A stretch of DNA of 64,000 nt, taken from contig JACVZY010000033.1 in NCBI GenBank assembly GCA_014654705.1, positions 1 to 64,000 of the forward strand, given 5' to 3'. Shown piece by piece: positions 16,979 to 26,609 of this stretch; the first letter of the stretch is position 1, and each line of letters opens with the position of its first letter. The translations under genes and the position numbers were made by a program. The notes under the pieces were generated by a model, which saw only the letters and a list, made by a program, of their open reading frames with translations, did not search any database and was not told where the DNA came from. Origin of the DNA: Ignavibacteria bacterium. GTDB taxonomy: Bacteria > Bacteroidota > Ignavibacteria > Kapaibacteriales > UBA4661.

Positions 16979-17938
16979 ATGAAGAGTATTTGTGCAGAAT
17001 TTCACGTGAAAAATATGCAGAAAAAGCCTACGCACGGAGATAAAACACGTAAAATTCACAGACTTTTGTTATTTTTCGCAAAATGTGAAGAACCAAGCAT
17101 CACAAAAACGGTAATTCGCTTCACACTCTTGCCCACTCATTCGTTCCATACTGTGTACATTTTTGGTCGAAATACTGTTGCCGAAGCTCTTGCATCAGGC
17201 AAAAAAATTGAGAAAATTTTCTGTCAATACGGCGCAGAAGGCTCACCCATTACGGCGCTGCGTATCCAAGCCGAAACTGCACGTATCCCCTTTGCCCTCA
17301 TGGACAGGCAGAAGTTCAGGACGCTCGAACGTGAAGTTTGTGGTGAGAATGAAAATGCACAAGGTGTGATTGCTCTTGTGTCAGCAGTAAAGACTCTGAG
17401 CATCGGAGAACTTATTGAACAGGCTTTTGCTGCTTCCGAGCAGCCGCTCTTAATTGCGCTGGATGGTATCACAGACCCCCACAATGTCGGTGCCATTGCA
17501 CGGTCTGCCGAGTGCGCAGGATTTCACGGCATTATCGTCCCCGAACTTCGGGCAGCGCCCCTGAGTGGTACGGCTATGAAAACGTCTGCCGGAGCATTAC
17601 AGCATCTTGCCGTAGCTAAAACAAGCAATCTTGCCAAAGCACTCGAAGACTGCCGTAATGCAGATTTTCGCATTATTGCACTGGAATCCGAAGCTGAGCA
17701 GGACTATTCCAATGCACTTCACGAGGGCGCTCTCTTCAATGAGCCAATCGTGGTTGTGGTTGGCAGTGAAGGCGCGGGAATACAACGCGCTGTCCGCCGC
17801 GTCTGTACCGATGCTGTTTCTATACCGCTTCAGGGGCGTGTGGCTTCGCTCAATGCCTCGGTTGCTTCCGGTATTGTCATGTTTGAAATTATGCGCCAGC
17901 GCTTGCAAGCACAGGCTCATACTGCTTCGGAATCGTAA
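16979..17938 (+). CDS. rlmB: 23S rRNA (guanosine-2'-O-)-methyltransferase RlmB / TrmH family
   Basis: A 319-residue SPOUT-class RNA 2'-O-methyltransferase. The substrate-binding domain starts at VYIFGRNTVAEAL (residue ~59). The knotted catalytic domain has ALDGITDPHNVGAIARSAEC, KTSAGALQHL, VVVVGSEGAGI and IPLQGRVASLNASVASGIVMFE, the three SPOUT motifs. The first ~55 residues after ATG 16979 have no counterpart in the usual family, so the true start could be further in; no clearly better start with a Shine-Dalgarno sequence is seen. Confidence 0.9.
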   Translation: MKSICAEFHVKNMQKKPTHGDKTRKIHRLLLFFAKCEEPSITKTVIRFTLLPTHSFHTVYIFGRNTVAEALASGKKIEKIFCQYGAEGSPITALRIQAETARIPFALMDRQKFRTLEREVCGENENAQGVIALVSAVKTLSIGELIEQAFAASEQPLLIALDGITDPHNVGAIARSAECAGFHGIIVPELRAAPLSGTAMKTSAGALQHLAVAKTSNLAKALEDCRNADFRIIALESEAEQDYSNALHEGALFNEPIVVVVGSEGAGIQRAVRRVCTDAVSIPLQGRVASLNASVASGIVMFEIMRQRLQAQAHTASES

Positions 17939-18006
17939 TTGTCCTCAATATCTTCAATAAGCTGTTCGCTTTCCCTCATTTGCTCACTTTTTGTCGCAGA
18001 TTTAAC

Positions 18007-18495
18007 GTGGAAAACCATTCTTACCCTGCCATAAAACTACACGCCCTTCTTGTCGAAGATTCGGCGCTGGATGCCGACGTGCTTATTCGTTTTCTGCGCT
18101 ATCACGATATTGACATCAGCTATGAACGAGTAGATACTATGCCGCAACTCAAAGCTGCCTTACATCAGGAGTGGGATATTATTTTCTGTGATTACAACAT
18201 CCACACGGGCTTTACCGGCATGGATGCACTGATAACTATTCGCCAGTTTGAGCAAGAGCGAGGTAATATTCCCGGCAAACCAGCGATTCGTGTCCCGATT
18301 ATTATGATTTCCAGTATCTTGAATGAGCCTTCTATCGTTGCCGCCATGAACGCTGGCGCGTCGGATTTCATCATCAAAGGGTATCTCGAGAGGCTTGTCC
18401 CAATGCTCCACCGCGAAATTGGCTACATCCGAACTATCCAGCATTACCACGCTGCATGGCAAAGCGCGAGCGAACAATTACAGCAGGCTCACTAA
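18007..18495 (+). CDS. stand-alone response regulator receiver domain
   Basis: A CheY-like single-domain response regulator. The acidic pair is in ALLVEDSALDAD, the phosphoacceptor Asp in IIFCDYNIHTGFTG, the switch Ser in IIMISS and the conserved Lys in SDFIIKG, so all key residues are present. There is no output domain; after the receiver there is only a short helical tail. The start is uncertain: GTG 18007 is annotated, TTG 17980 in frame is possible, and no ATG is available. It is followed by a histidine kinase whose N-terminal pseudo-receiver is clearly its paralogue, so it is a likely partner. Confidence 0.82.
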   Translation: MENHSYPAIKLHALLVEDSALDADVLIRFLRYHDIDISYERVDTMPQLKAALHQEWDIIFCDYNIHTGFTGMDALITIRQFEQERGNIPGKPAIRVPIIMISSILNEPSIVAAMNAGASDFIIKGYLERLVPMLHREIGYIRTIQHYHAAWQSASEQLQQAH

Positions 18496-18656
18496 AGTTA
18501 ATGAAGTTTGAGAAACGGAATGCCAGATTGCGTGAGAACGAAAGAATTGCACCACAAGCATCCGTAACAAAAAGTATGGAGCACCCGTAAAACAAGCGCC
18601 CGTAAACACCGCACCCCTTGTGACCTTGAATTTCACGCTCATTCCGCCTCAAGAAT

Positions 18657-21290
18657 ATGCACATCGAAACCGAACATATTGCCCCTGATGCTGACAGCCC
18701 ATTAGTTCCCCGGACTCTGCCGAATGGGTCGGTGGTGGAAAGTATTCGTGTGCTCATTGCGGTCGAGTTTTTTGGCGAAGGATCTGCACTGCTGAAAGCG
18801 CTTGAGGCGGCTCATTATGCGCCTGACTACCTGATGGTTTTGAATAATGACTACTTCGCCTCAGCGCTGACCGCAGAGACATGGGACGCTGTGCTGTGCA
18901 ATGGTGATGCTGCAAATTTCAGTGTCCGTGAGATGCTCAGTCTTGCCCAAGCCTGTGACGCGAAACGTGCAAAGAAAGTGCTTGATACACCAAACGCAAC
19001 TACAAGCGCGACGACGACGGAAACTGCTCTTCTTAACAGCCCTCCGCCAACACTCTTTTTTGTTCTCTCCGATACTCTCTCAGCGGAAAGTGCTATTGAC
19101 CTCATCAAAGCTGGTGCGACGGATGTGATCCGTCGTGGTAACTCTGAACGCTTGTGCAATAGTCTCCGCCGTGAGTTGGCACAGATTCGACAGCATTCCC
19201 GCACCGATACATCGCTCGCGGAAGCTGTGGGGCAAGACGATGACAAATCTGTCCCAAAAGAGCAAAGTGCCGACAATACTGTTCCTACGTGGCACGGTAA
19301 TCGTGATAATAATGAGCATTTCCGCTATCTTGTGCAACATTCGCGGGATATTATTTCCATTTTAGATGAGAGTTGGTGCATCGTCTATCAAAGCCCCGCA
19401 TTTTATCGCCTTTTTCATTACCGTGAAGAAGATGTTATCGGGTTGCCGGCATTGAATATCGTTCACCCCGACGACAAAGAGACTATTGCGGATGCTTTAC
19501 GGATGTCGGCTGCCTCGCCCGATACACAGATTACGGCAACCTTCCGCGCCCGCACTGCCGAAGGCAAATACCGAACCATCGAAGGCATAGCGACGAATCG
19601 CCTTGCGAACCCGACGATTCGTGCAATCATCGTGAATTCGCGCGATATTAGCGACCGAACCGGTATGGAAGGCGCATTGCGCGAAAGCGAGCAACAATAT
19701 AGAACGCTTGTCGAAAACTTGTCGGAAGGTATCATCATTACCGACAAAGACGATAAATTTATTTTCGTCAATCCCGCCGCTGAACAGACTTTTGGCGTAG
19801 AGCGTGGACAGCTTCTGGGACAAACAATCGAACCCTTCATCAAGCCCGAAACGAAGGCACTGGTGGACGACCAAAATGCCGAGCGTCGTGCCGGAAAACC
19901 GGGACGATACGAATTGGAAATTATTCGCGCTAATGGTACCAAGCGCTGGCAGACCATCAACTCCACTCCACGCTTCGATGAGAATGGCACGTTTATGGGG
20001 TCGTTCGTGATTTTCAACGACATCACCGAGCGAAAAAGCAACGAAGAAGCAAATGTTCTTTTTAGCCAATTTCTGGAACGCCGTATCAATGAACGCACCG
20101 AAGCGCTCAAACGTGCGAATGCAGAACTCAAGCATGAAATCGCCGAGCGCAAACGTATCGAAGAAATGCTGCTCCAAAGCGGTGAGCGATTGAATAGCCT
20201 TTTGCGTAACTCGTCCGATGTTATCACGATTGTGGAAGAAAATGGCGATATTACGTACGAATCGCCGGCGACTGAAAAAGTTTTTGGATTTGAGCCGTTT
20301 GAGCGTATTGGGCAGAACTTCCTTGAGCGAGTCTCACCCGATGACCAAGAATCTGTGCGCTTGTTTCTGCATGACGTCGTTCACCAGCCCGATGCGATTC
20401 GCACAATTGAGTTTTTGCACCGCTCCAATAAAAAAAATGATTATGAATGGATAGAAGTAACTGCCAGTAACCAACTTCACAATGCGGCTGTGGGCGGAAT
20501 CGTCCTCAACTCCCGTGATATTGCCACGCGCAAAGCTGCTGAGCAAGAGTTAAAACGTGCTTTGCAGCAGGAAAAAGAACTCAACGACTTGAAAAGCCGC
20601 TTTATCACGATGGTATCGCACGAATTCCGTACGCCGCTTACTGTCATTAATTCATCAGCAGAAATTCTGCACCTGAGCGCCGGGAAAATGCCTGTGGACA
20701 AGCAAATCATCCACCTGGAGCGCATGATGGCATCGTCGGGGCGTATTGAGCAAATGCTGAATGATGTTCTCTTGCTGGCTCGCGGCGAAGCAGGCAAGAC
20801 ACAGGCTGTGTTCGCAACATTGGCACTGAAGGAATTTTGCGAGGAGATAGTGGGTGAGCTTCACTCGGCAATCGGTGGTAAACACCGCATTGAATCACGC
20901 TTTAGCTCTTCATCTACTACGAATCCGGCGCTAGACGAAAAACTCATGCGCTCAATCATTACCAATCTGCTCTCGAATGCCCTGAAATACTCCGAGGGAG
21001 CAATTTTTCTTGACGTGGACTGCACGCCAAGCACCATCACGATTCGCGTCGAAGACCGAGGCATTGGCATACCAGCCGACGATCAAAAGCATATGTTCGA
21101 GGCATTTCATCGTGCCCATAATGCCCTCAATATCAAAGGCACCGGTATTGGTATGTCCATTGTCAAATATGCGGTGGATGCCCACGAAGGTACGATTGAT
21201 TTTACCAGCATCGAAAACGAAGGTACAACCTTCACTGTGCGTCTGCCCTTCCGCACACAATCTATCGAATCCGTCATTGACCGTAGTTGA
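18657..21290 (+). CDS. PAS-domain histidine kinase with degenerate N-terminal receiver
   Basis: An 877-residue cytoplasmic sensor kinase. The order is: pseudo-receiver (about 25-175), PAS1 (about 218-335), PAS2 (about 343-460), a coiled coil, PAS3 (about 505-625), HisKA with phospho-acceptor His655 in MVSHEFRTPLT, and HATPase (N box NLLSNALKYSEG, G1 EDRGIGIP, G2 GTGIGMSIVKY). No membrane helices are seen. The N-terminal receiver has lost its catalytic residues: the expected Asp in DAVLCNGD is Asn and the Lys after beta-5 is Arg. It is followed by the propeller-cyclase gene 13 bp downstream, so the sensor, receiver and cyclase genes probably form one signalling operon. Confidence 0.93.
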   Translation: MHIETEHIAPDADSPLVPRTLPNGSVVESIRVLIAVEFFGEGSALLKALEAAHYAPDYLMVLNNDYFASALTAETWDAVLCNGDAANFSVREMLSLAQACDAKRAKKVLDTPNATTSATTTETALLNSPPPTLFFVLSDTLSAESAIDLIKAGATDVIRRGNSERLCNSLRRELAQIRQHSRTDTSLAEAVGQDDDKSVPKEQSADNTVPTWHGNRDNNEHFRYLVQHSRDIISILDESWCIVYQSPAFYRLFHYREEDVIGLPALNIVHPDDKETIADALRMSAASPDTQITATFRARTAEGKYRTIEGIATNRLANPTIRAIIVNSRDISDRTGMEGALRESEQQYRTLVENLSEGIIITDKDDKFIFVNPAAEQTFGVERGQLLGQTIEPFIKPETKALVDDQNAERRAGKPGRYELEIIRANGTKRWQTINSTPRFDENGTFMGSFVIFNDITERKSNEEANVLFSQFLERRINERTEALKRANAELKHEIAERKRIEEMLLQSGERLNSLLRNSSDVITIVEENGDITYESPATEKVFGFEPFERIGQNFLERVSPDDQESVRLFLHDVVHQPDAIRTIEFLHRSNKKNDYEWIEVTASNQLHNAAVGGIVLNSRDIATRKAAEQELKRALQQEKELNDLKSRFITMVSHEFRTPLTVINSSAEILHLSAGKMPVDKQIIHLERMMASSGRIEQMLNDVLLLARGEAGKTQAVFATLALKEFCEEIVGELHSAIGGKHRIESRFSSSSTTNPALDEKLMRSIITNLLSNALKYSEGAIFLDVDCTPSTITIRVEDRGIGIPADDQKHMFEAFHRAHNALNIKGTGIGMSIVKYAVDAHEGTIDFTSIENEGTTFTVRLPFRTQSIESVIDRS

Positions 21291-21303
21291 GAAAGGATTC
21301 GGA

Positions 21304-24300
21304 ATGAGGGACAACGCCAGAAAGAATATATTTCTCATGACGACACTTCCCATACGTTGTTGCTGTACGCTTGTCCTTTTACTCTTGAGCGTTTGTGCTG
21401 CTTTTGCCGCTGAACGTTCTCCCAATATGATGAGCGGCAGACAAGACGACGATATTGTTTTTCGTCGGCTTAACACCGAGCAAGGCTTATCCCAGAGCAA
21501 TGTCTATGCCATTGTGCAAGACCAGATGGGTTTTATCTGGATAGCCACTGCCGATGGTCTCTCTCGCTATGACGGCTCAGGCTTCAAAATATATCGCCAC
21601 AGCGCCACCGACAAGAAAACCCTTTCGGACAATTTTGTAACCTCGCTGGCGCTAGACCGCACCGGAGCGCTTTGGATAGGCACTCACGACGGTGGACTGA
21701 ATAAGTTCGACCACGCAAGCGGTACCTTTGCCGTTTTCAAGAATAATCCCAAGTCTGCCACAAGTCTATCGAGCAACTACATCACAGCGCTCTACTACGA
21801 CAAACAAGGTGTACTCTGGGTTGGCACAGATAATGGACTCAACCGATTCAACCCCGCAACAAATTCCTTCACCGTCTTTTCGCACGTTGTCGGCAATCCC
21901 GCGAGCATTAGCAACAACAGCATTTCTGCATTTTTGGAAGATAGCAAAGGGAATTTCTGGGTCGGCACCGACAACGGTTTGAATATATTCAACCGCACAA
22001 CTACTGCCTGCCGTCTTGTGCGGGGCACAATGCAGCGCTCACCAGGGTTAAGCGGCAATGAAGTTGTGACGGCATTGGCAGAGGATGTCCACGGCAATAT
22101 CTGGATGGGAACAGAAACGACGGGCTTATACCGCATAGATAATGGTACGGAGAGCGTTTTAGAACATTTTCAGGTTAATTCTCGTGCGCCTTCCGGCGGT
22201 CTTCTCTCCAATAATATCCGCACACTGCACCGCGATAGTAAAAACGAACTATGGGTCGGTACTGCCAGTGGTGGCTTGCATCTTTACAATTCCGAGAAAG
22301 ACACCTTTACGCATTATCGCTACGACCCGGCAAACAGCCGCTCACTCAGCGGCAATATCGTATTTTCGTTTTATGAAGACCGTAGTGGTGCGTATTGGGT
22401 GGGTACATATGGCAACGGCTTGAATGTTTTTCACGCACAAGCAAATGTGTTCCAAACTACCGTCTGCAATCCGCAGAACCCCAATGATATGTTTTCCAAT
22501 TCCGTTTACGCACTTTTGGAAGACAGTCGCGGCTTGGTGTGGATTGGCACTGAGCAAGGTCTGGTACGCTACAATCGTCTTACAAAGCAAATGCTTCTTG
22601 TGCCGAATATGGTCAGGGACAAGAATAGCTCCACGTCCAATTTTGTAAGGAACATCACCGAGACAAACGACGGTATGATTTGGATTGCGACGGAAGGCGG
22701 CTTGCAAAAATTAGACCCTGCCACTCTGCGCCGAACCGTGTACAAAGGGACAGTAGTGGCGCAAGACGGCTCTCTACGACAACGCTTACAGGCGCTTGAT
22801 ATGCGGCTTATTGACCAGACGTTTGTGCTCCACGAAAGCCGAGATGGTATGCTGTGGATAGGGACGCGCGGTATAGGGGTGAAGGTCTTCAATCCTCGCA
22901 CCGAAGAGTTTGTTGCGCATTACCTCTCCGACCCCGCCAAACCCTCGCTTGGACACAATTTCGTGCGGTGCATTAAGGAAGATAGCACGGGGCGACTCTG
23001 GTTCGGCACGCGCGGTGGTGGTCTTAGTCGCTTCAATCCTCGCACTGGGGAATGGAAAACGTATCGGCATGATGACAGCAACCCGAACAGCCTCAGCCAC
23101 GATGCCATTTTTTCGCTGCATTTTTCGACAAATAATCTGCTCTGGATTGGCACGCAAGGCGGTGGCGTGTGCTGTATGGACGTAGAGCGAGAACAGTTTG
23201 TAACGTGGAAGGAAGAGCACGGACTGGTCAACAACGTTGTCTATGCTGTGCTGGAAGATGCACGGGGTGATTTGTGGATGAGCACGCACCAAGGCTTGTC
23301 GCGCATGACCATGCCGCCGGCTCACAAACTTGCCCAGAAGCCGCTCACTACTGATGCAGCTAAAGCGTACTCGCCATTTCGGAATTACAATGTTGGTGAT
23401 GGATTACAAAATAACGAATTCAATTCCGGTGCATATTGCAAAGGTGCAAGCGGGCGATTGTATTTTGGCGGCTTGCAAGGCTTCAATGACTTCTTTGCTG
23501 ATAGCGTGCGGGTCAATTCGTACATTCCGCCCATCGTTTTAACGGGCTATCGGCGCTTTGGTGAAGAAGTGGCGTTGGAACGAGATATTTCTTTCATGGA
23601 CACGCTCTGCATTTCATACAAAGACAATGTTTTTTCGCTGGAATTTGCAGCACTCAGTTTTGTGCAGTCCGATGAAAATCGCTTCAAATATATGCTCGAA
23701 GGCGTTGACAGCAAATGGATAAGTAGCGGCACGCGCCATGAAGCTCGCTATACCAATCTCACTGGCGGTGATTATATTTTCCGCGTCAAGGCATCCAATA
23801 ACGACGGCATTTGGAATGAAAGCGGCAAAACGCTTGTGGTGCGCGTCATGCCGCCATTGTGGGAGCGGTGGTGGTTTCGGCTTGGGGCGGTGCTGGCGTT
23901 TGGTTTTGTCGGTATTCTTGGTTACAAAGCGCGTGTTCGCATTATTGAGCGCCGTGCAAAGGAATTGGAGCATGAAGTGGCAGTGCGAACTGCCGAACTC
24001 CGCGAAAGCAATGAGCGCCTGCACGGTGCGAACGAGGAAATCCAGCGTCAAATAGCGCTTCTTGACGAGCAGACCCGCGAAATCGAAATTGCCAATGCTT
24101 CCCTGCAAGAAAAGAATCTGGAACTGGAAGAAGAGCGTAATACCTCGGAAGGCTTGATTCTGAACGTTCTGCCGCCACTCATTGCCAAGCGTCTTCGCGC
24201 AGGCGAACAGAATATTGCTGACGGCTTCGACAGCGTTACGGTACTCTTTGCCGATATTGTGGGCTTTACGGAACTTGCCACCAAGCAATCTCCGCATGAG

Positions 24301-24768
24301 GTCGTTGATATTTTGAATACGGTGTTCTCGGCGTTTGATATTTTTTCGGAGCGTTATTTGCTGGAGAAAATCAAGACCATTGGTGATGCGTATATGATTG
24401 TAGGCGGTGTGCCGGAGCCGATAGACGACCACATTGGTGCGATTGCCGACATGGCACTGGAGATGCTGCAAACGCTGGAAATACTACGCTTCACCTTGCA
24501 GATACCACTTGAAGTGCGTATCGGCGTTCATACCGGACCTGTCGTAGCAGGGATTATCGGGCAGAAAAAGTTTTCCTACGATCTCTGGGGCGACACAGTA
24601 AACACGGCAAGCCGCATGGAATCGCATGGAGAAAGCGGAAAAATCCATTGCACGCGGGAAATATTTCTTGCCCTCCAAGACCGCTATGATTTTGAACCGC
24701 CCCGTTATCTCGATGTAAAGGGCAAAGGCGTTATGGAGACGTATTTTCTGACAGGAAAGAAGAAATAG
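21304..24768 (+). CDS. two-component-regulator-type beta-propeller / class III adenylate cyclase
   Basis: A 1154-residue one-pass membrane receptor. ATG 21304 has AGAAAGGA upstream and leads into a signal peptide (MTTLPIRCCCTLVLLLLSVC...); the frame is open further upstream inside the kinase gene, but that part is not used. The periplasmic part has about a dozen Reg_prop repeats with the LWxGTxxGLxxF pattern forming propeller blades, then a Y_Y_Y domain (YMLEGVDSKWISSG ... RVKASNNDGIWNE). A membrane helix sits near 857-880, followed by a coiled coil and a guanylate-cyclase-type domain at ~979-1105. Metal Asp residues are in LFADIVGF and IGDAYM; the purine-specifying Lys (LEKIKTIGD) and Asp (SYDLWGDTVN) predict ATP rather than GTP, hence cAMP. 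Confidence 0.93.
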   Translation: MRDNARKNIFLMTTLPIRCCCTLVLLLLSVCAAFAAERSPNMMSGRQDDDIVFRRLNTEQGLSQSNVYAIVQDQMGFIWIATADGLSRYDGSGFKIYRHSATDKKTLSDNFVTSLALDRTGALWIGTHDGGLNKFDHASGTFAVFKNNPKSATSLSSNYITALYYDKQGVLWVGTDNGLNRFNPATNSFTVFSHVVGNPASISNNSISAFLEDSKGNFWVGTDNGLNIFNRTTTACRLVRGTMQRSPGLSGNEVVTALAEDVHGNIWMGTETTGLYRIDNGTESVLEHFQVNSRAPSGGLLSNNIRTLHRDSKNELWVGTASGGLHLYNSEKDTFTHYRYDPANSRSLSGNIVFSFYEDRSGAYWVGTYGNGLNVFHAQANVFQTTVCNPQNPNDMFSNSVYALLEDSRGLVWIGTEQGLVRYNRLTKQMLLVPNMVRDKNSSTSNFVRNITETNDGMIWIATEGGLQKLDPATLRRTVYKGTVVAQDGSLRQRLQALDMRLIDQTFVLHESRDGMLWIGTRGIGVKVFNPRTEEFVAHYLSDPAKPSLGHNFVRCIKEDSTGRLWFGTRGGGLSRFNPRTGEWKTYRHDDSNPNSLSHDAIFSLHFSTNNLLWIGTQGGGVCCMDVEREQFVTWKEEHGLVNNVVYAVLEDARGDLWMSTHQGLSRMTMPPAHKLAQKPLTTDAAKAYSPFRNYNVGDGLQNNEFNSGAYCKGASGRLYFGGLQGFNDFFADSVRVNSYIPPIVLTGYRRFGEEVALERDISFMDTLCISYKDNVFSLEFAALSFVQSDENRFKYMLEGVDSKWISSGTRHEARYTNLTGGDYIFRVKASNNDGIWNESGKTLVVRVMPPLWERWWFRLGAVLAFGFVGILGYKARVRIIERRAKELEHEVAVRTAELRESNERLHGANEEIQRQIALLDEQTREIEIANASLQEKNLELEEERNTSEGLILNVLPPLIAKRLRAGEQNIADGFDSVTVLFADIVGFTELATKQSPHEVVDILNTVFSAFDIFSERYLLEKIKTIGDAYMIVGGVPEPIDDHIGAIADMALEMLQTLEILRFTLQIPLEVRIGVHTGPVVAGIIGQKKFSYDLWGDTVNTASRMESHGESGKIHCTREIFLALQDRYDFEPPRYLDVKGKGVMETYFLTGKKK

Positions 24769-24844
24769 GTGCCCATAGAACCTCGTGTTGTATTCTTTTC
24801 CATAGCATCATACAACATTTGCTCACGATATTCACACCCACGCA

Positions 24845-25342
24845 ATGCATACAGTCCTGCAAACCTATACTCGCACCAACATTCTTCGCGGCATGACTGT
24901 CTATGCCGTCGGCGATACCGTTGCCATGATTATTTTGGGCAAGTTCGTCGTCTGGCGCGTTCTGGGAATGATCGTGGTGGGCGGAGTTCTCTATGCGTTG
25001 GAAATTCCGGCGTACTTTGCGTGGATTGCCCGCACCACTGCTGCCTTGACGCGGTGGCGCGGTGCGCTTGCAAGAACGGTGCTGGCGTGGGCATACTTCA
25101 ACCCGCTCTGGATTGCACGGCATTTGGTCTTTGTCAAAATTTTTTCGGGCGCATCGAGCGATATTTCATGGGCACTTCTAACAACGGCTTCGTATTCATT
25201 TTTAGGTAGCATCCCAATTTCGCTTGTCGGCAATTTTATTATTCAGAACCGCCTCCCCGAACGGCACCGATTCTTGGGAAGCGCGATTTTCTCAGGCTTG
25301 ACGGCAGTCTATTATGCTCTCAGTGCGGTCTGGTTTGCCTGA
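24845..25342 (+). CDS. small integral membrane protein, unknown function
   Basis: A 165-residue protein with about four hydrophobic helices (YAVGDTVAMIILGKFVVW, MIVVGGVLYALEIPAYF, SYSFLGSIPISLVGNFII and a C-terminal SGLTAVYYALSAVW). No signal peptide is needed. GD in the first helix and NFxIQNxLPxxxR before the last loosely recall Mpv17/PMP22-family four-helix proteins, but I would not call it that without a search. It lies upstream of xdhC, 27 bp from its start, and may be co-transcribed with it. Confidence 0.6.
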   Translation: MHTVLQTYTRTNILRGMTVYAVGDTVAMIILGKFVVWRVLGMIVVGGVLYALEIPAYFAWIARTTAALTRWRGALARTVLAWAYFNPLWIARHLVFVKIFSGASSDISWALLTTASYSFLGSIPISLVGNFIIQNRLPERHRFLGSAIFSGLTAVYYALSAVWFA

Positions 25343-25369
25343 AATTTTCCCTCTGTTTCTTTGACGACT

Positions 25370-26401
25370 ATGAACAATCAGACCTTTTGGAATGCTATTC
25401 TTCAGCATATTGAATCGACCGCCTCTCCGCTTGTGCTCTATGTTGTTGTGGCATCGAAGAAAGGTTCTCCGGGCAACCCGGGTTTTACAATGACAGTAGC
25501 AATGAAGGGTGAGAAAGAGTCAGTCATCGGCACAATTGGCGGTGGTATCATGGAGCAATCATTGATAAACGAGGCAGTCAATTCTTTGCGCAAGGGTGAG
25601 CAGATGCACTGGATTCGGACATTGCAGCACCGAAAACGCGAAACTGGTACAAGTTCTGCAAGTGAAGATTTTACACCGTCGGGCTTGATTTGTGCCGGTT
25701 CGCAGACCGTAGTAGCCTGTACGCTTACTCTCAAGGACACTCCAATTCTCTCTCTCATTGGCAACGCCACCAGCAACAATACACCGCTTGTGATGCAGCT
25801 TTCGCCCACAGGAATTGCGGTGCGCTTCGGAAGCGGTACCGATTCAAGCGTCTCGTTTTCACGGTTTTCATTGCGCCACGAATCCGTTACCGATTGGCTT
25901 TACGAGGAGCTTTTGGGTGCGCCCGACACCGTAGTTATTGCGGGCGGCGGTCATGTAGGGCTTGCTCTCTCTCGCCAAATGGCGCTTTTGGGCTGGTATG
26001 TGCTTGTTTGTGATGACCGTGAACATCTTGAGACCATGACGAATAATACCGTTGCAAACGAGCGCATCACTCAGCCCTACGAGCAGCTTGGAAGTACGGT
26101 TTCTCAACAGATACACGCTGGGCGACGTACTTTCGTTGTCGTGGCGACGACCGCCTACAATAGTGATATTACCGCCCTCAGAGCACTGGCAAAAATGCCG
26201 GAACAACCTGAATACATAGGCATAATGGGTAGTCGGGCAAAAATCCACACCATTTTTCGAGAAGCCGAAGCAAACGGAGTTTCCCGGAAGTGGTTGCAAA
26301 CCTTACACGCACCTATCGGTGTGGGTATCAATAGCGACACACCGGAGGAAATCGCGGTTAGCATCGCCGCAGAACTCATCGGCGTAAAAAACGCCCGATA
26401 A
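25370..26401 (+). CDS. xdhC: XdhC/CoxI-family molybdenum hydroxylase maturation factor
   Basis: A 343-residue protein that binds the molybdenum cofactor and delivers its sulfurated form to xanthine dehydrogenase-type enzymes. The N-terminal XdhC_CoxI domain has the KKGSPGNPGFTM and GTIGGGIMEQ motifs; the C-terminal Rossmann domain has DTVVIAGGGHVGLAL, CDDRE and the family hallmark YIGIMGSRAKI, with TPEEIAVSIAAELI at the end. The ATG at 25370 is preferred to a TTG 9 nt earlier. It is followed at 208 bp by the iron-sulfur/FAD subunit gene. Confidence 0.9.
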   Translation: MNNQTFWNAILQHIESTASPLVLYVVVASKKGSPGNPGFTMTVAMKGEKESVIGTIGGGIMEQSLINEAVNSLRKGEQMHWIRTLQHRKRETGTSSASEDFTPSGLICAGSQTVVACTLTLKDTPILSLIGNATSNNTPLVMQLSPTGIAVRFGSGTDSSVSFSRFSLRHESVTDWLYEELLGAPDTVVIAGGGHVGLALSRQMALLGWYVLVCDDREHLETMTNNTVANERITQPYEQLGSTVSQQIHAGRRTFVVVATTAYNSDITALRALAKMPEQPEYIGIMGSRAKIHTIFREAEANGVSRKWLQTLHAPIGVGINSDTPEEIAVSIAAELIGVKNAR

Positions 26402-26437
26402 AAACACTGGTCGGAAAGCATTCGCCATTATTTTTCC

Positions 26438-26493
26438 CTTCAAAAATCTGCGCATACCCGCCCAATACGGGCTGTTCGCGTTCAACGTACGCT
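26438..26493. repeat. 56-bp dispersed repeat, copy 1
   Basis: Aligns without gaps over 56 bp to 40072-40127; both start CTTCAAAAATCTGCGC and end CGCGTTCAACrTACGCT, with differences in the middle. It is non-coding and lies between xdhC and xdhA. Unlike the second copy it has no obvious opposite arm here. The rest of the gap 26402-26609 shows nothing else. Confidence 0.7.
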
Positions 26494-26609
26494 TGTAGCC
26501 TGCACTGTTGCAAAATTTGAACTGAGTCGTGAAAAGCGCTTGGCTATTGACAGGCTCTTTTGTAAGTTCACGCAATTAATACTCCACCGACAATTTCCCA
26601 CAATACCGC

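Noticed and set aside
19463-20227. Long minus-strand ORF inside the histidine kinase
   Set aside because: Ser/Arg-rich shadow of the PAS and kinase coding sequence with no motif of its own.
21010-21303. 98-codon N-terminal extension of the cyclase receptor overlapping the kinase
   Set aside because: ATG 21304 has a ribosome-binding site and leads directly to a signal peptide; the extension is read from kinase coding sequence in another frame.
22569-23325. Minus-strand ORFs within the propeller region
   Set aside because: Shadows of the repeated blade sequence; repetition on the sense strand explains their length.
24845-25342. Mpv17/PMP22-family protein
   Set aside because: Helix number and a few residues fit, but the family motifs are not clear enough to assign by eye.
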